Source: Cymodocea nodosa (Eukaryota > Streptophyta > Magnoliopsida > Alismatales > Cymodoceaceae). Taken from it: a stretch of DNA of 64,000 nt. Every line of letters starts with the position of its first letter. Within the stretch, counting starts at the first letter, position 1. The translations under genes were made by a program, and so were the position numbers. Below are positions 23,801 to 37,800 of the stretch, piece by piece. Where the stretch lies: NCBI GenBank assembly GCA_036874045.1, contig CM072347.1, positions 2,296,501 through 2,360,500 on the forward strand, in the 5' to 3' direction. The notes under the pieces are model-generated. The model saw only the letters and a program-made list of their open reading frames with translations. It did no database searches and was not told where the DNA came from.

Positions 23801-26284
23801 GAGAAGCTGTCGCGAATCGTCGGACGAGAAGGGTTTTTGCTGTCAATTTTGTAAAGGGAAGAGTGGGGGAAAACAAGGGAAAAAAATTAAAATTTAAAAT
23901 TTCTAGGTATATAAACATTTAAAAAAATGTCAAAATTAATTCATAATTTCCTTTTGTTACTAAATTCCTTGTGTACAAATAAAGTCTTGGACATTTAGTT
24001 AGAGTTTGTAAATGAAAATAAATTTAAATTTAATTTAATTTTAAAACAATAAGTGTGTGTATATTTGGAATTTTAATTTCAGGAAAAAATAAAATTCTAG
24101 GTTATAATGTAAATACAAGAATGTGAATTCTAAAAAGTACAAAATTCATTTCCATCTAGATTGTTGATAAATGATATATAAACAACAATGATATAAGTAT
24201 ATGACATATCAATTGATTAATATAATAAATTTACTAATTAATTACATTTTTACTAACTACTTGAATTATTTAATTAAATAAAATAATTAATTAAATATTA
24301 TTATATTACATTATTATCATATACAAATATAAAATTCTAATTCTACCTTCTACGCAAGAATTTTAATTTTTGTCTAATTCCTAAATGTACATAAATTTTT
24401 TTAAATTCTACTTTTGTCTAATTTTATAATATTTCAATTCTAAATACATAAATATATTTTTATCTTCTCTTCCTGGATTTCTTCTTTTCCTTACTTTTCC
24501 CTTGAATGTGGCCTATTTTATATTACTTTTCTTTGTGACTTTAGCTATTTTATGTTTTTTTTTTCTTTTAATTATAGTTTTATAAGTAGAGTGATTTAAT
24601 TTAATTCTGTTTTTAACTTTTTTAAAAAAGAAAATATGTACTATTAGTTGTTTATGCTCTTGCCATAAAATATATAATATCATTTTATTCTTTTCAATTT
24701 CATTAATGCCTCAAAATTATTTTCTTCCTCTACTTTTACAATTAAACACTTATATAAATTTTACAAAGGGTTTGAAAATTTGAATTGAACATCATTTTGG
24801 AAGACCATTGATTAAGTTCATAATGGTTCAACTAATAGTATGTTATAAATTATATTAAAGTGGACTACTTTGCTTTTAGTCATGTTTAGAAGTAATTGCT
24901 GAAATTTTGTAAAGGTAAATTTTATTTGGTAGATGTAGAATTTTCAAATTAATCAATATTTATTTCTCTATTTTAAAGTATTCATTATTATTTATCAAAG
25001 TACAATGAAAATCAACTTTCTACTAATACTATACCAAATTTTAATCATAAACATTCATAGTAATAGAATATACATTTGAGGTCAAAATATTAGTTTGCAA
25101 TATTACAGAGGTATGTTTCATTTTCATTTGACACAATTAAAAATTATTTTAGCATATTTTTTATTTAACAACTTTATAAGAAAAATGAATTGGGCAGATT
25201 ACCTTGATGATTTTATAAATGAATTAGTTGAATTTGATGATGATAAACTTCTTCAACCTTTTTTATTGTTATTGAAAAGGATAAAGAAATGTGTAATGGT
25301 AACACATTAGGTGTTGAACAGAATAATACAATAACTGACAGAACGTGTGAAGAAATTATGTTATTTATGTAGCATAGACGTAATTTGTAATTAAGTTTTT
25401 TGTAGAAGAAAAATGTTATGTTGTGTTGAATAATGCTATTGAAATTTTACACCACTTGTTAACATGCTATGTTTATTTTTGTAGAATCTCTTTATAACAC
25501 GACAAATTTTATTTTATTTACGGTATATTTAGAAAAAATTAAATTTTAAATAATCTACTTAAAATATAATTATTTTTAAAATTTCTATGTAATTTAATGT
25601 TAATTATATTAATTAAAAATCTAGATAGAAATATTACATTTCCATTTATTGTCAATTTCAATAGCTACACAAATATCTCAAATTCAATTTTTCATAAATT
25701 TCTTTTAGTGTATTAATGCCATTGTAAAAATGTCATTTCCTATCATTTTTATTTATTATTATTTATAGACTTTCTTGTTGTTTTATTTTTCACCATTTTT
25801 AATGCAGGTCCTTAGTATATTAAATCAGAGAGAAATAAAGGAAAAAGTTTAGTTTATAACAAAAAATTTATTAAAATTATATATAAACCTTAATATATAT
25901 GTATAAACATTAATTTTAAATCACGTTACATTAATGATATATATATATTTTAAAATTAAACTTTAATTAATACATAATTCACGTTGATATCTAAGTTAAA
26001 CTTTCATTAAATATATAACAACATTATCAGTATTGCTTAATTTAATAGAATAATTATGATACTCACATTAATATTTAAGTTAAAATTCTGACACTGCATA
26101 CGAACAACTAAATTTTAAAATTTGAATTATGTACAGGATCGTAAATCGAGATAATTAGGGAATCTTCCGTCGTATTTTTTTTATTTTAACTGAAGTACTT
26201 TGAAAAAGAAGATAATTTAAATTATAATAATTGATATTATTAAATGATGGTTTAATAAAATAAAACTCTAAACTTTAAAAAAAG
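20831..26284. other. AT-rich intergenic region, no gene recognised
   Basis: About 5.4 kb between the SOSEKI stop and the ATRX leader. Very AT-rich from 23900 to 26280. A stretch near 23040-23150 alternates purine and pyrimidine (TACATA/TGTGTA). Short frames (for example 25095-25310) show no known motif. A GC-richer island at 23341-23897 is listed separately. No tRNA or promoter-like block was recognised apart from the ATRX leader at the right end. Confidence 0.6.
23151..23897. mobile_element. Possible LTR-like start plus GC-rich island
   Basis: TGTTAGGATTTAGGGTTTAAAC at 23153 looks like an LTR beginning. It is followed by about 190 bp of AT-rich sequence and then a GC-rich island (23341-23890) within otherwise AT-rich DNA. 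The island carries a hydrophobic 86-residue frame (23341-23601) and a charged overlapping one (23460-23897), neither matching a family I know. A retroelement leader or captured exon is possible. No pol domain, PBS or second LTR was found. Confidence 0.3.
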
Positions 26285-26898
26285 GCCAACTGCTTCAAGA
26301 GGGCTCCTTCCTCCTGCTGCCTCGCTTTTTCGAGTTATCCCACGCTCCGATTCAACTCGCTCTGCTCTTTCCGAACCGCCGGAATCGAAGATCTAGCAGA
26401 AGAGGGGGCGGGGTAAACAAAGCTAAACGTCTTCTTCTCGTTTTACCGCAAGCCATCGTCCTTAGAAGTTCCTGTCGCCGCTTCCTTAGAGCAGTTAATC
26501 GGGACTACTTTAGGTCTCGGTGATCGCTTCCGTTTTCTGAAGTCCTGGTACTAAAACCTACTCTACATGTAGCCAAAAAAACGTTATTTTTGCCTTTTTT
26601 CTGATACATAGTGGTGTTCTGGCTTGTGCTTTCTGTTGTATTGTCGAGCTCTTTCGAATTTGGAAGCCTCACGTCGCACTCTTCCTTGTCAACAAAAGCA
26701 AGATGCATTTTGCGTTCCATTACGGATAGTGTCCTATTATTATTATTTATTTTGTGCAGGAAAAAAGCTTACTCGATTGGGAAATTGTAAATTTATTTAT
26801 GCAAGGTTATTCGTAAAGGAAGGAGCTATGGATGCGAGGAAGCGTGCAAAGGAATGTTTGCGGAAAATGGGGAGCCTGTAAATGAGAATTAGGGTAAC
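26285..26898 (+). promoter_or_regulatory. ATRX 5' leader with a leader intron and uORF
   Basis: At about 26285 the AT-rich DNA gives way to a GC-richer, pyrimidine-rich stretch (to about 26530) that looks like a first noncoding exon. A likely leader intron ends at the acceptor TTTGTGCAG (26751-26759). The second leader exon, 26760-26898, holds a 17-codon upstream frame (26828-26881) and joins the coding start at 26899. The donor of the leader intron is not certain; GT at about 26519 and 26547 are candidates. Confidence 0.55.
26828..26881 (+). CDS. Upstream ORF in ATRX leader, 17 codons
   Basis: ATG at 26828 to TAA at 26881 encodes MDARKRAKECLRKMGSL, a basic peptide. It ends 17 nt before the main start at 26899. 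Such a uORF could reduce initiation at the main ATG or force reinitiation. Translation is not shown, and the start context (GAGCTATGG, with G at +4) is only moderate. Confidence 0.4.
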   Translation: MDARKRAKECLRKMGSL

Positions 26899-28815
26899 AT
26901 GGTAGAAGAAAGTAAGCCTGTCTATCATCAAGAGTTAGAAAAACAGGGTGGTGTAAATGCTGAAAATGTGGGAACGAAGAAAGAAGAAGATGACGGAGAA
27001 ACATGTGGGCACGAGGAGAATGTGGATGTTGTGACGGAGGAAGTGCATAGTGAAGAGGAGGAAGATGTGGAAAGTGATTCTGATGATTCGTTCATTGATG
27101 ATTCTCTTGACGAAGAGGAACCACTTGCGAGGGATAATGATTCATATGCTGATGTAAGTTCCTTGCCACTTAGACATTTCTCTATTCTTTTGTGTAAGAA
27201 GGAAAGGATGGGAGAAAGCAAAGGGATTCACTTGGAGCTAGATTGATTTCTTTAATTTTTAATTTTCTGTTGGAAATGCCATAACAATCACAAATTTTAT
27301 CTCTTTTTATTGGAGTTCCTTTTCTGGGCTTCCGTCTTGTGTATAAATTGAATATGAATGTTTCATGGTAGTCATCATGGATGCTGTTTTGTGGTCTCTC
27401 TTGGTCTCTATATCCATCCCATTGCCATTACTCAACTACTACTTTCCATTTTCCTATTATGTAGTGTTGAGTGATTGATAGCTGTGTTATTCAGGTGCCA
27501 CCTTTGACCGATGCTGAAATTGAAGAACTACTTTTGGAACTTTTGGAGATTGAAAGCAAGGTAGAATACTCTGGTATTATAGCACCGAAGTGGCAGATTT
27601 TATTATCTCTTTCCTTGTATTTCCTTTTTACTCATTTAGATTTTAGGCTGCAGAGGCCCAGGAGACTCTAGAGTCGGAGTCCCTTAAACAAGTAGAACAT
27701 GAGGTCAGAGAAGAGTTAGCACAAAATCTTCATGGTGATGAGGTGAAGTGCTTTCAAATTTTGCATCTAAAATGTTAAATTCATTTAAGAGATTCACTCA
27801 GTTCATAACTATATTATTCTGTATAACAAATTGGATTAACCATACGTCTTTTCTCTCTGAATAGTTGGAAGACAAAGTAACAATTGAAATGGAAACTTTC
27901 AAAGAGCAGTGGGAAATGACACTTGATAACTTGGAGGCAGAAAGTGCACTTCTATTGGTGAGCTCCCACCACAAGTTATTATATGATATTTATCACATTT
28001 TCTTCATGGATGTTTTAAATCTCTTTTTTCTTTAAGTCTTATTAGAAAAACAAAGATCTATAGATTTTGTTTAGAGATTTTGAAGTTATTCCTTGTTATG
28101 TTACCATGTAGAAATTAGTTTAGAGAAATGTATAAGATGATCCCATTGACCAATCTTCTCTCTATTTTAACCTAAATGTCCTATCATCTATGGAGAATAA
28201 ATCATAATTTATCTCATAATTTTTTGAAAAATGTATCATCTCATGTTTCATCTATGTAATATGATAAAATATATGCTATCCATGGCTTCATTTGATCTCA
28301 GGAACAACTTGATGGTGCTGGCGTTGAACTTCCTAGTCTTTATAAGTGGATTGAAGCCCATGTGCCTGATGGTTGTTTCACTGATGCTTGGAGAAATAGG
28401 GCTCATTGGGTAGGCTCTCAAGTGACTGCTGCAGTAAGTCAATCAGTTGCTGCTGCAGAAAAGCACCTGCAGTCATGTCATCCTGTTAGAAAGTATGTGT
28501 GTAACTGGGTGTTGTCTTTATTTTTCATTGTATTCTCAGTTGCGTTTGTAATATTGTGCTGCTATTAGGAAACATGGAAAATTTTTGGAGGAAGGTGCTG
28601 GGGGTTTTCTTGCCAGAAAACTTGCTGCCACTGAGAATGGATCACATAATGAAACTATAGGGCAAGATTGGAACTCTTTCAACAAGTGCATTGAGTCTGC
28701 CAAATGTGACAAAGGTGGCTCATCATTTGGCAGCAAAAATTGGGCTTCTGTTTATCTTGCAAGCACTCCTCAACAAGCTGCTAACATGGGCCTTAAATTT
28801 GCTGGAGTGAATGAG
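26899..28815 (+). CDS. ATRX exons 1-6, acidic N-terminal region
   Basis: Six compact exons encode residues 1-316. Exon 1 (85 codons) is strongly acidic. Exons 2-4 ([13 protein letters not shown]..., a Glu-rich coiled-coil-like stretch) are all phase 0. Exon 5 ends in phase 2 (PVRK/K junction) and exon 6 restores phase 0 with [13 protein letters not shown] and [11 protein letters not shown]. Introns here are 85-345 bp, in sharp contrast to the kilobase introns that follow. Confidence 0.88.
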
Positions 28816-31800
28816 GTAGTGAATCACCTACTTTGCAATGAGAAATATTGCACATCAATTCTATATAGTTTGATAGTCACATTGCTAAAGTTATACATGT
28901 CAATTGGATTGGGCTATGGCTAAGCATGATGGCCATTCTGTGTCATGCTAGCACAACATGACTTGCTATGTGCCTAGCCCAATGTGGGCTAAAGGCATAC
29001 CTTTTTTCGTACTGTTTTGTGTTGTACATTGTGTTATTCTTCATGCCACGTTTCATGTTTGTTTTTCATGCTCATGTTTTGTGCTATATTTTGTGTTGTA
29101 ATTTGTCTATTTTATTCTTGTACTTATTTTCTATATTTTAGTACACCAAATTGTAGAAGAATAAAAAATATTTTTATTTAATGAAACTTTATATTACATC
29201 AAATGAAGAATTTAGATTACATAAAACATTAATCATTGAAGACTTAAAATACATAGAAGTTGCATAAAAATAAAATACATAAGAAAAAATTACAATGTAA
29301 ACAAAAATTATTTTCCAAAATTTATGTTTTGTAGATCTTCAGCACATTCATCCATACTTTTTAACGCACGAAGGTGCCCCCAGGCAGTCAGCTAGGGTGC
29401 CTAGGCACCCATTTAGATATTTATTTTTTAATGTGTTAAGTATATATCATATATTCATATATATTTAGTGATAATTGTGCGTACTTTTAACTCCTTTATC
29501 TCCTAAATAAATTCAAATACATAAATAATCTTAAGACAACATCAAAATATGAAGTGTAATAATACTGATATATTTCAGTAATGTATTTGATTATATTTTT
29601 CAATAATTTTGTACATTTTAGTAATATTTCATCAAATGAATTATATTTAAGTTTTTTTTGCAAGAAAGGCATTTAAAAACTTTTGAGAGCCTTATATTTA
29701 ATTAAATAGATTCGGCTACAGATCTACTTAAGATAAGGTACCTTACTGCCTAGGTGCCTACCTTTAAAAGGTATGCATTCATCTAATTCTCCTTGTATTT
29801 CTTAGGTATGATATCGAGCATGTTTCCAATCTTTGATATACATCAATGTCTCTAATTTATCAAGCCTCATTTTTGATGTCTTTCATCTTATATATTTTCA
29901 ATATACTGAAAATTTGTTCACATGTAACTAAAGAAACTGAAATGATTAATAAATCTTTTGCCATAGTAGATAAAAGGAGAAATTCATACTGTGTTTTCTA
30001 TCTAATTTTTCAAATTTATTGATTTCATGATATTCAACAAATAAATACTTATGATTTGTTTCAGTAAAAATGTTTAATTTTTGTCTTATTACTAAAAATA
30101 ATTGATTTGTATTTTCTTCAAGGAATTGTTAAGAACACATTAAAGGAAAGGTGTAGACGATGATGATGGAAGGGTATATGAATATCATATTGAATAGCAT
30201 ATAAATCATACATTTTATTTAATGTGTCTTCTACATTATTTGGTGTTAGATCTACATGGACACTGAAATATGTATTCATTTTATATATTATTATTTTTAA
30301 CTAATTGTAATTTACTTCTAGGATCAAAACAAGTAGTTAATGCACACAAAGGGGGAATACCTTGAAAAGAAATTTAAATTGTTTTCCTTCATTCTATTTA
30401 CTATATGAGCAAAATATTCAATAATACCATATTTTTGATACACTAAAGTAATTTTGAATATATTGTGTAAAGAAAGAATAGAAGTAGAGTAATAAACTTG
30501 AAATAATGTCAAAGATTAGCAATTTTAAGATCATCTTCATCTATTCTCCTACTTAATTTTGTTATATTATGACTGCAACAATGAGCTATATGTATTTTTT
30601 AAGAAATGCAATCACTTAATATTTAATATAAATAATTCCATCTGTGAGATACGTCAAGGTTAAATTTTTGGGAGATAAATCAAACAGATCACATAGTTAA
30701 ATTCTTTGTCTTTTTTGAACCAATAATATAAGGCAATGCAAATTTCTTTTTTATATAATTCTATATTTTATGAAAATTACCATCATGAAATATGATGTTA
30801 ATTAATTGCCATCCATATTTTTGATGAAATAAAATAAAACGTTTGGTGGATGTAATTTTGATATTGTTAGAGTAAATAATATATTAGGGTTATGTTTATA
30901 GTGGGTTAGTCCCACATTGTTAGAATTGTGTTGATTGTGTCAATATCTCCATACATAGAGATATCATCCTTTACTAATATCAGTTCACTTCCTCCTATTT
31001 TTTGTGTTTTCACTTGATGTTAGAGTTTAGGTTTTGTGTGTTGAAAATGTGTGGGAGATCTAGTTAGGGAGGAGGGAAACCTTAGCCACTACCCTCCCAA
31101 CCACCATCACTACTGACCCCTACTTAGGCTGCTGCCACTAGTGTCATTAGTCTCTCTACACCATTGAAGCCACCATCAACACATCCTCCTTTATATGATG
31201 TCGTCAATAGCCACATCTAGCCTTCTCGACACCATTGAAGGCTACATTCCCTCTCTCTTGTTGTTGTGTTGTCTCCTTCTACAACAATCCAATTGTCGAT
31301 GTCGCCTCCCCCATCATAGAATACATTGTTGCTATTTATATACATCTAGCATCCATTGTTGCTAGAGCTTGCAACCATTCTCTTGCCATTGTTGTTGACT
31401 CTTGTCCCTTCCTTTTTCCCTAGCTTCTCCTCCTACCTAGGGGAGAAAAAGAGTTGAGCCAGAAATCAATAAAAGAAAATCCCAAATCTGACCCTTGCTC
31501 CCACTGTCACAATTTGAAATAGGAATTTCAAATACTTAGGAAAAGTGATTGGCATTTCTCATGCTGTTTTGCAGTTTAATTGGCTGGAATGAAACTCAGC
31601 AATTTTTGAGTGGATGGTCATTGTCTTTGGAAAAATTGAAGACATTGGCAATTACAATGTTGGTTACCATTGTAGAGGGATCTTAGGATTTGCTTGTAGG
31701 TTAATTAGAATTTGTGGTGGTTGGTTTTTTTTTTAGGCCATTTCTACATCTTTAGGTAACCTCCTTTTGTGGGCATATTGTACACTTCCTTTTTCGTTTT

Positions 31801-34800
31801 TAATAACACTCCATGATTTTTGCTAAAAATGATTAATTTAAATGATCAAATTTTAGATTATATGCTTGTTTTACTAGAATGAATGTGGAAGTAAAGTTCT
31901 TAGAATTGTACCCTCGTCAGATGGACCCTACAATTGTAGGAGCCTCATGTATTGTGCTTGTTCCTTTCTACAACAAGAAATTTACGACTAAAAAAACTCC
32001 TGTTCTTACCAAATTGATGTCTACAATAATAGATGAATGGGGGCTCAATATGATAAAAAGAAAACTCATGGTCATTTTGTTGCCTTCCTCTGTTTTGTCT
32101 GCCGTAGAATCCTTGCTAAAGTAAATTTCTTTCTTGTTTGTACTATGTGAGAATGGTTTGTACTTTCTTCAGTATTTTATCTTTGTCAAATGCTTTGAAA
32201 ATGTTCTTACTCATGCTGATATTTGAGCATCCTGTTTCTGGATTTCTTTTGATTTACCAGGTAGAGGAGATTGATGAGATTCACATGGATTCATATGACC
32301 CATTTTATGCTGATGCATTGAATAATGAAAAAGACATTGATCTATCGGAAGAACAAAAAAGAAACTTTAGAAAGGTGAAGGCTTTTTAAAAATTGGGTTA
32401 ACATGAAACCATGTTTTCTCTAAATTTAGTACTTCACCTCTTATCCAATTTTTTGAAGTTCTTTAATCATTGTTAAGCTGGACAAAATTAGAATCACATT
32501 CCCTGCCCTATTGCTTCTATAAATTATTAGATAAATTATGCTTCTATCTTTCGTTCACTTTTTTGACCCCAGGTAGTCTGTGATATGAGACCCTGTGTTT
32601 TGCTTATGGCACAATTTGATTGAAATCTGGAATTTCCTTAATTTCCCAGAATATTTAGAGTTTCCAGGCATGGGATTTTATTTTGTCATTATTGTATTTA
32701 TCAAATAAGAAGTCCTTAAACATAAACAAACTATATCAGAAGTGTAATCAAAGTTTTAAACAATAACGTAAGACATCAAAATGATAAAATCATGTCAATG
32801 ACAACAATGCAAAAAGTACATCAATAATAACAACAGCTCAAATTATAATCTCATTATGTGGGGTCAACTACATGTTTCTTTTTTTTTCCATGTATTTCTA
32901 TCTATGATCAAATATTTAGTTAAATTACATAATTTTAATTTTTTCCAATTTGTAATATCAAATTATCCTATAGTACACTTTTTCTTTTTAATACCTACCA
33001 TGATAGGTTTCTGGGTATCCTATCATAAACTTTTTCTAAATCAATGAAAATCATGTGAGTGTCTTTTTTCTAACCCTAAAATTTTCTATTAACTGTCTAG
33101 GTAAATGAATAGTTTCCATTGTTGACTTACCTAACATAAACCCAAATAATTTTATGTGATTTTAGTTACATGCCTTAGTTTTTGTTAAATGACCCTTTCC
33201 TATAATTTCATATTATGATTCATCAACTTAATACCACAATAATTATTACAATTCTGTATATCTCCCTTATTTTTAAATATAGGTATTAAATAACTCTTTC
33301 TCCATTCATGTAGCATCTTCTTTGTTTTTAAAATTATATTAAAAAGCTTCATTAACCACTTAATCTCTACTTTATGGAGATTTGTTTAAGGAAGTTTACA
33401 TGGAATAACCATTAGGTTATGCAATTTAAGGGGAGCGCTAAGTGTGCAAGTTAAAGATAGTAATTTATGGCTTAAAGCAAAGCTCAAAGGCTTGACTTGA
33501 CAAACTTAGTCAGATTATGTTTAGTGGAGGCTTTAGGTGGTGTGTAATAGATTACTCTATCTTTATATGATAGTTAGCTCATGGATATGTTATCTTAGTA
33601 GTGTATGTAGATGATATTTTCCTTATAGGAAATGACACTGAGAGCATTGTTAGAACCAAGGAACACATTGCCAAAACATTTCAAATAAAAGACTTAGGAA
33701 GACCTGGTTACTTCCTTGGATTGAATTTGCTTATTCTAGGGACAAATTGGTGTTGTCTGAACATGAATATGCGTTGAACCTTCTCATGGAGACTGGCTTC
33801 TTAGGTTGTAAATTAGAGAAATACCCTTGTTGAGAAAAATCCACAGTTTTGAGATACCTCTTCAGAGGAATTGGAAGATCCAAGAGCATATAAGCATCTT
33901 GTTGGGAAACTCATCTATTTAATAGTCACAAGACCTAATGTTGTTTATATCGTAGGGTTGCTTAGTCAATTCATGCACAAGCATTGACAGGTTCATCAGA
34001 CGAGCATAGAAAGTCTTTGCCTATAAGGGCATGCCTGGACTAGGACTTCTATATCGTGCAAATCAACATCTCAAAATTGAGTCTTTTTTGACTCAAGCTT
34101 TGCAAGAAATAGGGGTGATAGAAAGTTTGCATTTGGATACCTTACATATGTTAGGGGAAAGCTGGTTACACGACAGAGTAAGAGACAAAACATTGTTTCT
34201 TGTTCTAATGGTAAAGTAGAATATAGGTCGATGAGAGAGATTTGATGTGAACTAGTGTGGTTGAGATCTCTCTTCCAAGAATTTGAGGTAAGTGTTTTAG
34301 AGCCAATGTTTACTGTGATAATCAAGCGACCATTCACATTGCAAAAAATGAAACATTTTATAAGCGCACAAAACACATTGAAATTGATTGTCATTACATT
34401 TGTGACTTGGTGACTAAAAGAGTTGTCAACACTCCTTATATGCCATCATCTGAGGAACTTGTTGATGTCTTACAAAGGCCTTGAGTCATAGAATCTTTGA
34501 TTACCTTTGTAGCAAGTTGGGTATGACAAATATATATCTTCCAACTTGAAGGGGAATATTGAAATATGGGTATTTGGTTGGATGCAATTATGGATCCATT
34601 TATGTCTTGTTATATATATATTGTACCTAAACCTTGATTAATGTTAATTAAGCATTTTTGAGAACCCTAATCCACATTGGTATAACACTAGCTATCACTA
34701 TATTTTGGTATTTGCATGTGTCCATTTGAAGCTTTATATAGAAGATCTCCAACTATTCTCAGCTATGCTCTGGATACAACTTAGGTGTCTTTGGTAGAGA

Positions 34801-37800
34801 TTGAGTTGAATAGTAGGGACTAAATTATAAAGTCTTGTACAAGAATCTTGCTAAGGTTTACTGCCACATGAAATAGGTAGTTGATCAGATGTATACACAG
34901 GTTCATTTCCAGGTGGGCAACCCTGTATGCTTGAAACTTTAGTCTTAATGTTAGGGATCTACCTTACAAAGGAGCATTGCCAAGTTAACATGGGGGTTTT
35001 ATGGTCCTTTCCAAATTATTCAAAAGGTAGGCAATGTGGCTGTTATAGGTGAAGAAGAGAAAAAAGTTTTGTATATCTTCTTGAAAGAAAGGTTACAAGT
35101 ATATATATAAGGGGTAGGATCTATATAAGAATCCATTTACCCAAATAACAACAAACACAACTCTAACACTCCCTCTCATGTTGGAGAGTATATGCTAACT
35201 AGACCTAGCTTGTTACATAAATAATTGAAAGTTTTGTAACTCAAAGCCTTGGTTAGAATATCAGCTCGCTCTTCAAAAGAGGGGATATGTGGAGTACAAA
35301 TAATTCCTCTGGTGACCAAATTCCTTGTATAGTGGCAATCAATCTCAATGTGCTTCGTGCGCTTATGAAAGACCTCATTTTTAGCAATATATATGGTAGA
35401 TTGATTGTCACAGTATATAATCATCGTCTCATCAATTGTCACCATAAGTTCCCATAAAAAGGAACTGAGTCACACCATCTCACATCTTGTGAACCTCATG
35501 GCTCTATACTCAGCCTCGATGCTAGAGTAGGAGACCATACTTTGCTTCTTACTCCTCTAGGTGACCAAGTTCCCCCCACATAAGTTAGATACCCAGAGGT
35601 GGACTTCCTATCTCCTTTGTCTCCAGCAAAGTCAGCATCTGAGAAGGCTCCAACATGCAAATGTCTACAATGCTGATACAATAGACCCTTCATTGGAGCT
35701 CCTTTGATGTACGCAAGCACTCGCAGAGCTCCCTGTCAATGTACACTTCTAGGCTGGTGCATAAATTGACTAAGTAGTCCCATAGTATATGCAATGCCAG
35801 GCTTGGTAACGGTGAGATAAATGAATTTACCCACTAATCTGCGATAGTTCATAGGATCTAACATCTCTTCTGATGACGAATCCCAAAAGGGGGGTTTTGC
35901 TCAATAGTGTAGCCTTTGGTTTGCACTCCAATATCCTTGTTTCTGTCAACAAGTCAAGAGCATATTTCCTTTGTGACAACATCATCCTCCCCTTGGAGTA
36001 TGCAAACTCCACTCCTAGAAGTACCTTGGGCACTTTAGGTTTTTTGTTTCAAAAATCGTGCCTAAATGCTTATTGGTTCTGATGATCTCCTCCTGATCAT
36101 CACTAGTGAGAAGAATATCATCAACATATACTGCTAGAACAGTGTATTCTCATGTAGACTTACGAATGAACACCAAATGATCAACTGCACATCTCTGGAA
36201 ACCACCACTGAACAAGACACCACTAAGCCTCTCAAATTAGGTTCGTGGACTCTACTTCAGCCCATAAATCGCTTTCTTCATTCTGCACACCATTTGGCCT
36301 CCCTGCTTGGTATACCCTGGGGGTTGTGTCATATACACCTACTCAACCAAATCTCCATATAGGAAAGCATTTTTTTCATCAAGCTGGTGAAACTCCCAAT
36401 CCTTGTTAATAGCCACAGATAGTAATACTCTAATAGAATTGAGGTGAGCCACTGGAGAGAAAGTTTTTGCATAATCAACCCTATATTCTTGGGTGAAGCC
36501 CCTAGCCACAAGCCGTGCCTTGTGTCTCTCTACTGTATCATCTGGTTTGAACTTCATAGTGAAAACCCATTTGCAAGATACTAGATTGGTATCAGTAGGG
36601 TAAGGAACCAGCTCCCACGTATCGTGTGACCACAAGACTTGCATCTCCTGATCCATGGCTTGTTTCCAAGGACATTGTAAAGCTTCCTGGTATGTCTTAG
36701 GTACATCCTTAGACATGATAGATAAAGCAAAATTGTGGCAAGAGGAGGTAAGGTGATCATAAGAAATAAAATGAGAGATAGGGTGCTGTGTGTAAGAGTG
36801 TATACCTTTACAAAAAGCAATCGGTAATTCATCTGAGGTGGTAGTAGGATCTGCATCTAAGGCGGTCCTTGGTGGAGCCAAAGAGACAACCTTAGGTCAT
36901 TGTCGCTTTTGATACACTTGCATAGGTCTGTCTGCAACTACATTGTCCACCCCAACTATGTCGGGGGTCTCCTTTATATGTCTGTCATCAGGAGTGAGGT
37001 AGGGTAATAGAGGACTAGTGATGTTAGACTCCTCAGGAGTGAGGTAGGGTAATAGAGGACTAGTGATGTTAGACTCCTCAGGAGTGAGGTAGGGTAATAG
37101 AGGACTAGTGATGTTAGACTCCTCAAGAGTGAGGTAGGGTAATAGAGGACTAGTGATGTTAGACTCCTCAATAGAATTGACTTGTTGCGGAAAATAGGGT
37201 TGATCCTCCGAAAAGGTGACATCAAAGGAAGTGAAGTATTGTCTTGTAAGAGGGTGATAACATCTATACCTCTTCTACGTCCTAGAGTACTCGACAAACA
37301 CACACTTGAGGGCACGAGCATCAAGCTTGTCCAATCCTAGACTAAGATCCTAAACATAGGTTGTGCACCCAAACACTCTAGGAGTGAGGTGAAACAATTC
37401 CCCATTAGGATAGAGGCGGTGTAGAGGAACCTCCCTCCCAAAGGGAGAAGAAGGCATCCTATTAATAGGTAGGTGGTTGTAAGAACAACTTTAGTCCAAA
37501 AATAGTTAGGAACGTTCATGTGAATTAGAAGAGTCCACGTGACATCCAGTAAATGACGATGTTTCCTCTCAGTCACCTCGTTTTGTTGGGAGGTGTGAGG
37601 ACACGTAGTTTGGTGAAGAATCCCCTTGGAAAGGCAGAGGTTTTGAAATGAGAGCTCACAAACTCAAGGGCGTTGTCAGTCCGAAGACATTTCAGAGTCG
37701 CAGAAAACTGAGTATTAATTTCACAAACAAAATTTTCAATAAAAGTAACAATAGATTTTTTGTCCTTTAACAAGTACACCCAATAGACACGAGGAAAATC

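Larger units (their letters stand above)
28816..32260 (+). other. ATRX intron 6 (3.4 kb) with hAT and other relics
   Basis: Runs from GT at 28816 to the acceptor TTTACCAG ending at 32260. It contains a minus-strand hAT transposase relic (about 29150-30540), itself apparently split by a TIR element, and an LTR-like/GC-richer segment at about 30880-31440. The remainder, about 31440-32260, shows nothing recognisable. Confidence 0.8.

Noticed and set aside
23460..23897. 145-residue charged protein
   Set aside because: Overlaps another frame, unrecognised and possibly a transposon fragment; not supported as a gene.
25095..25310. Acidic 71-residue frame (LDDFINELVEFDDD)
   Set aside because: AT-rich, no splice partners and no known family; a transposase relic is only a guess.
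36990..37169. Possible CRISPR-like array
   Set aside because: Units are directly adjacent with no spacers, inside a retrotransposon coding region of a plant.
36974..37324. 116-residue minus-strand protein of repeated [13 protein letters not shown]
   Set aside because: Off-frame reading of the 45-bp repeats in the copia element.
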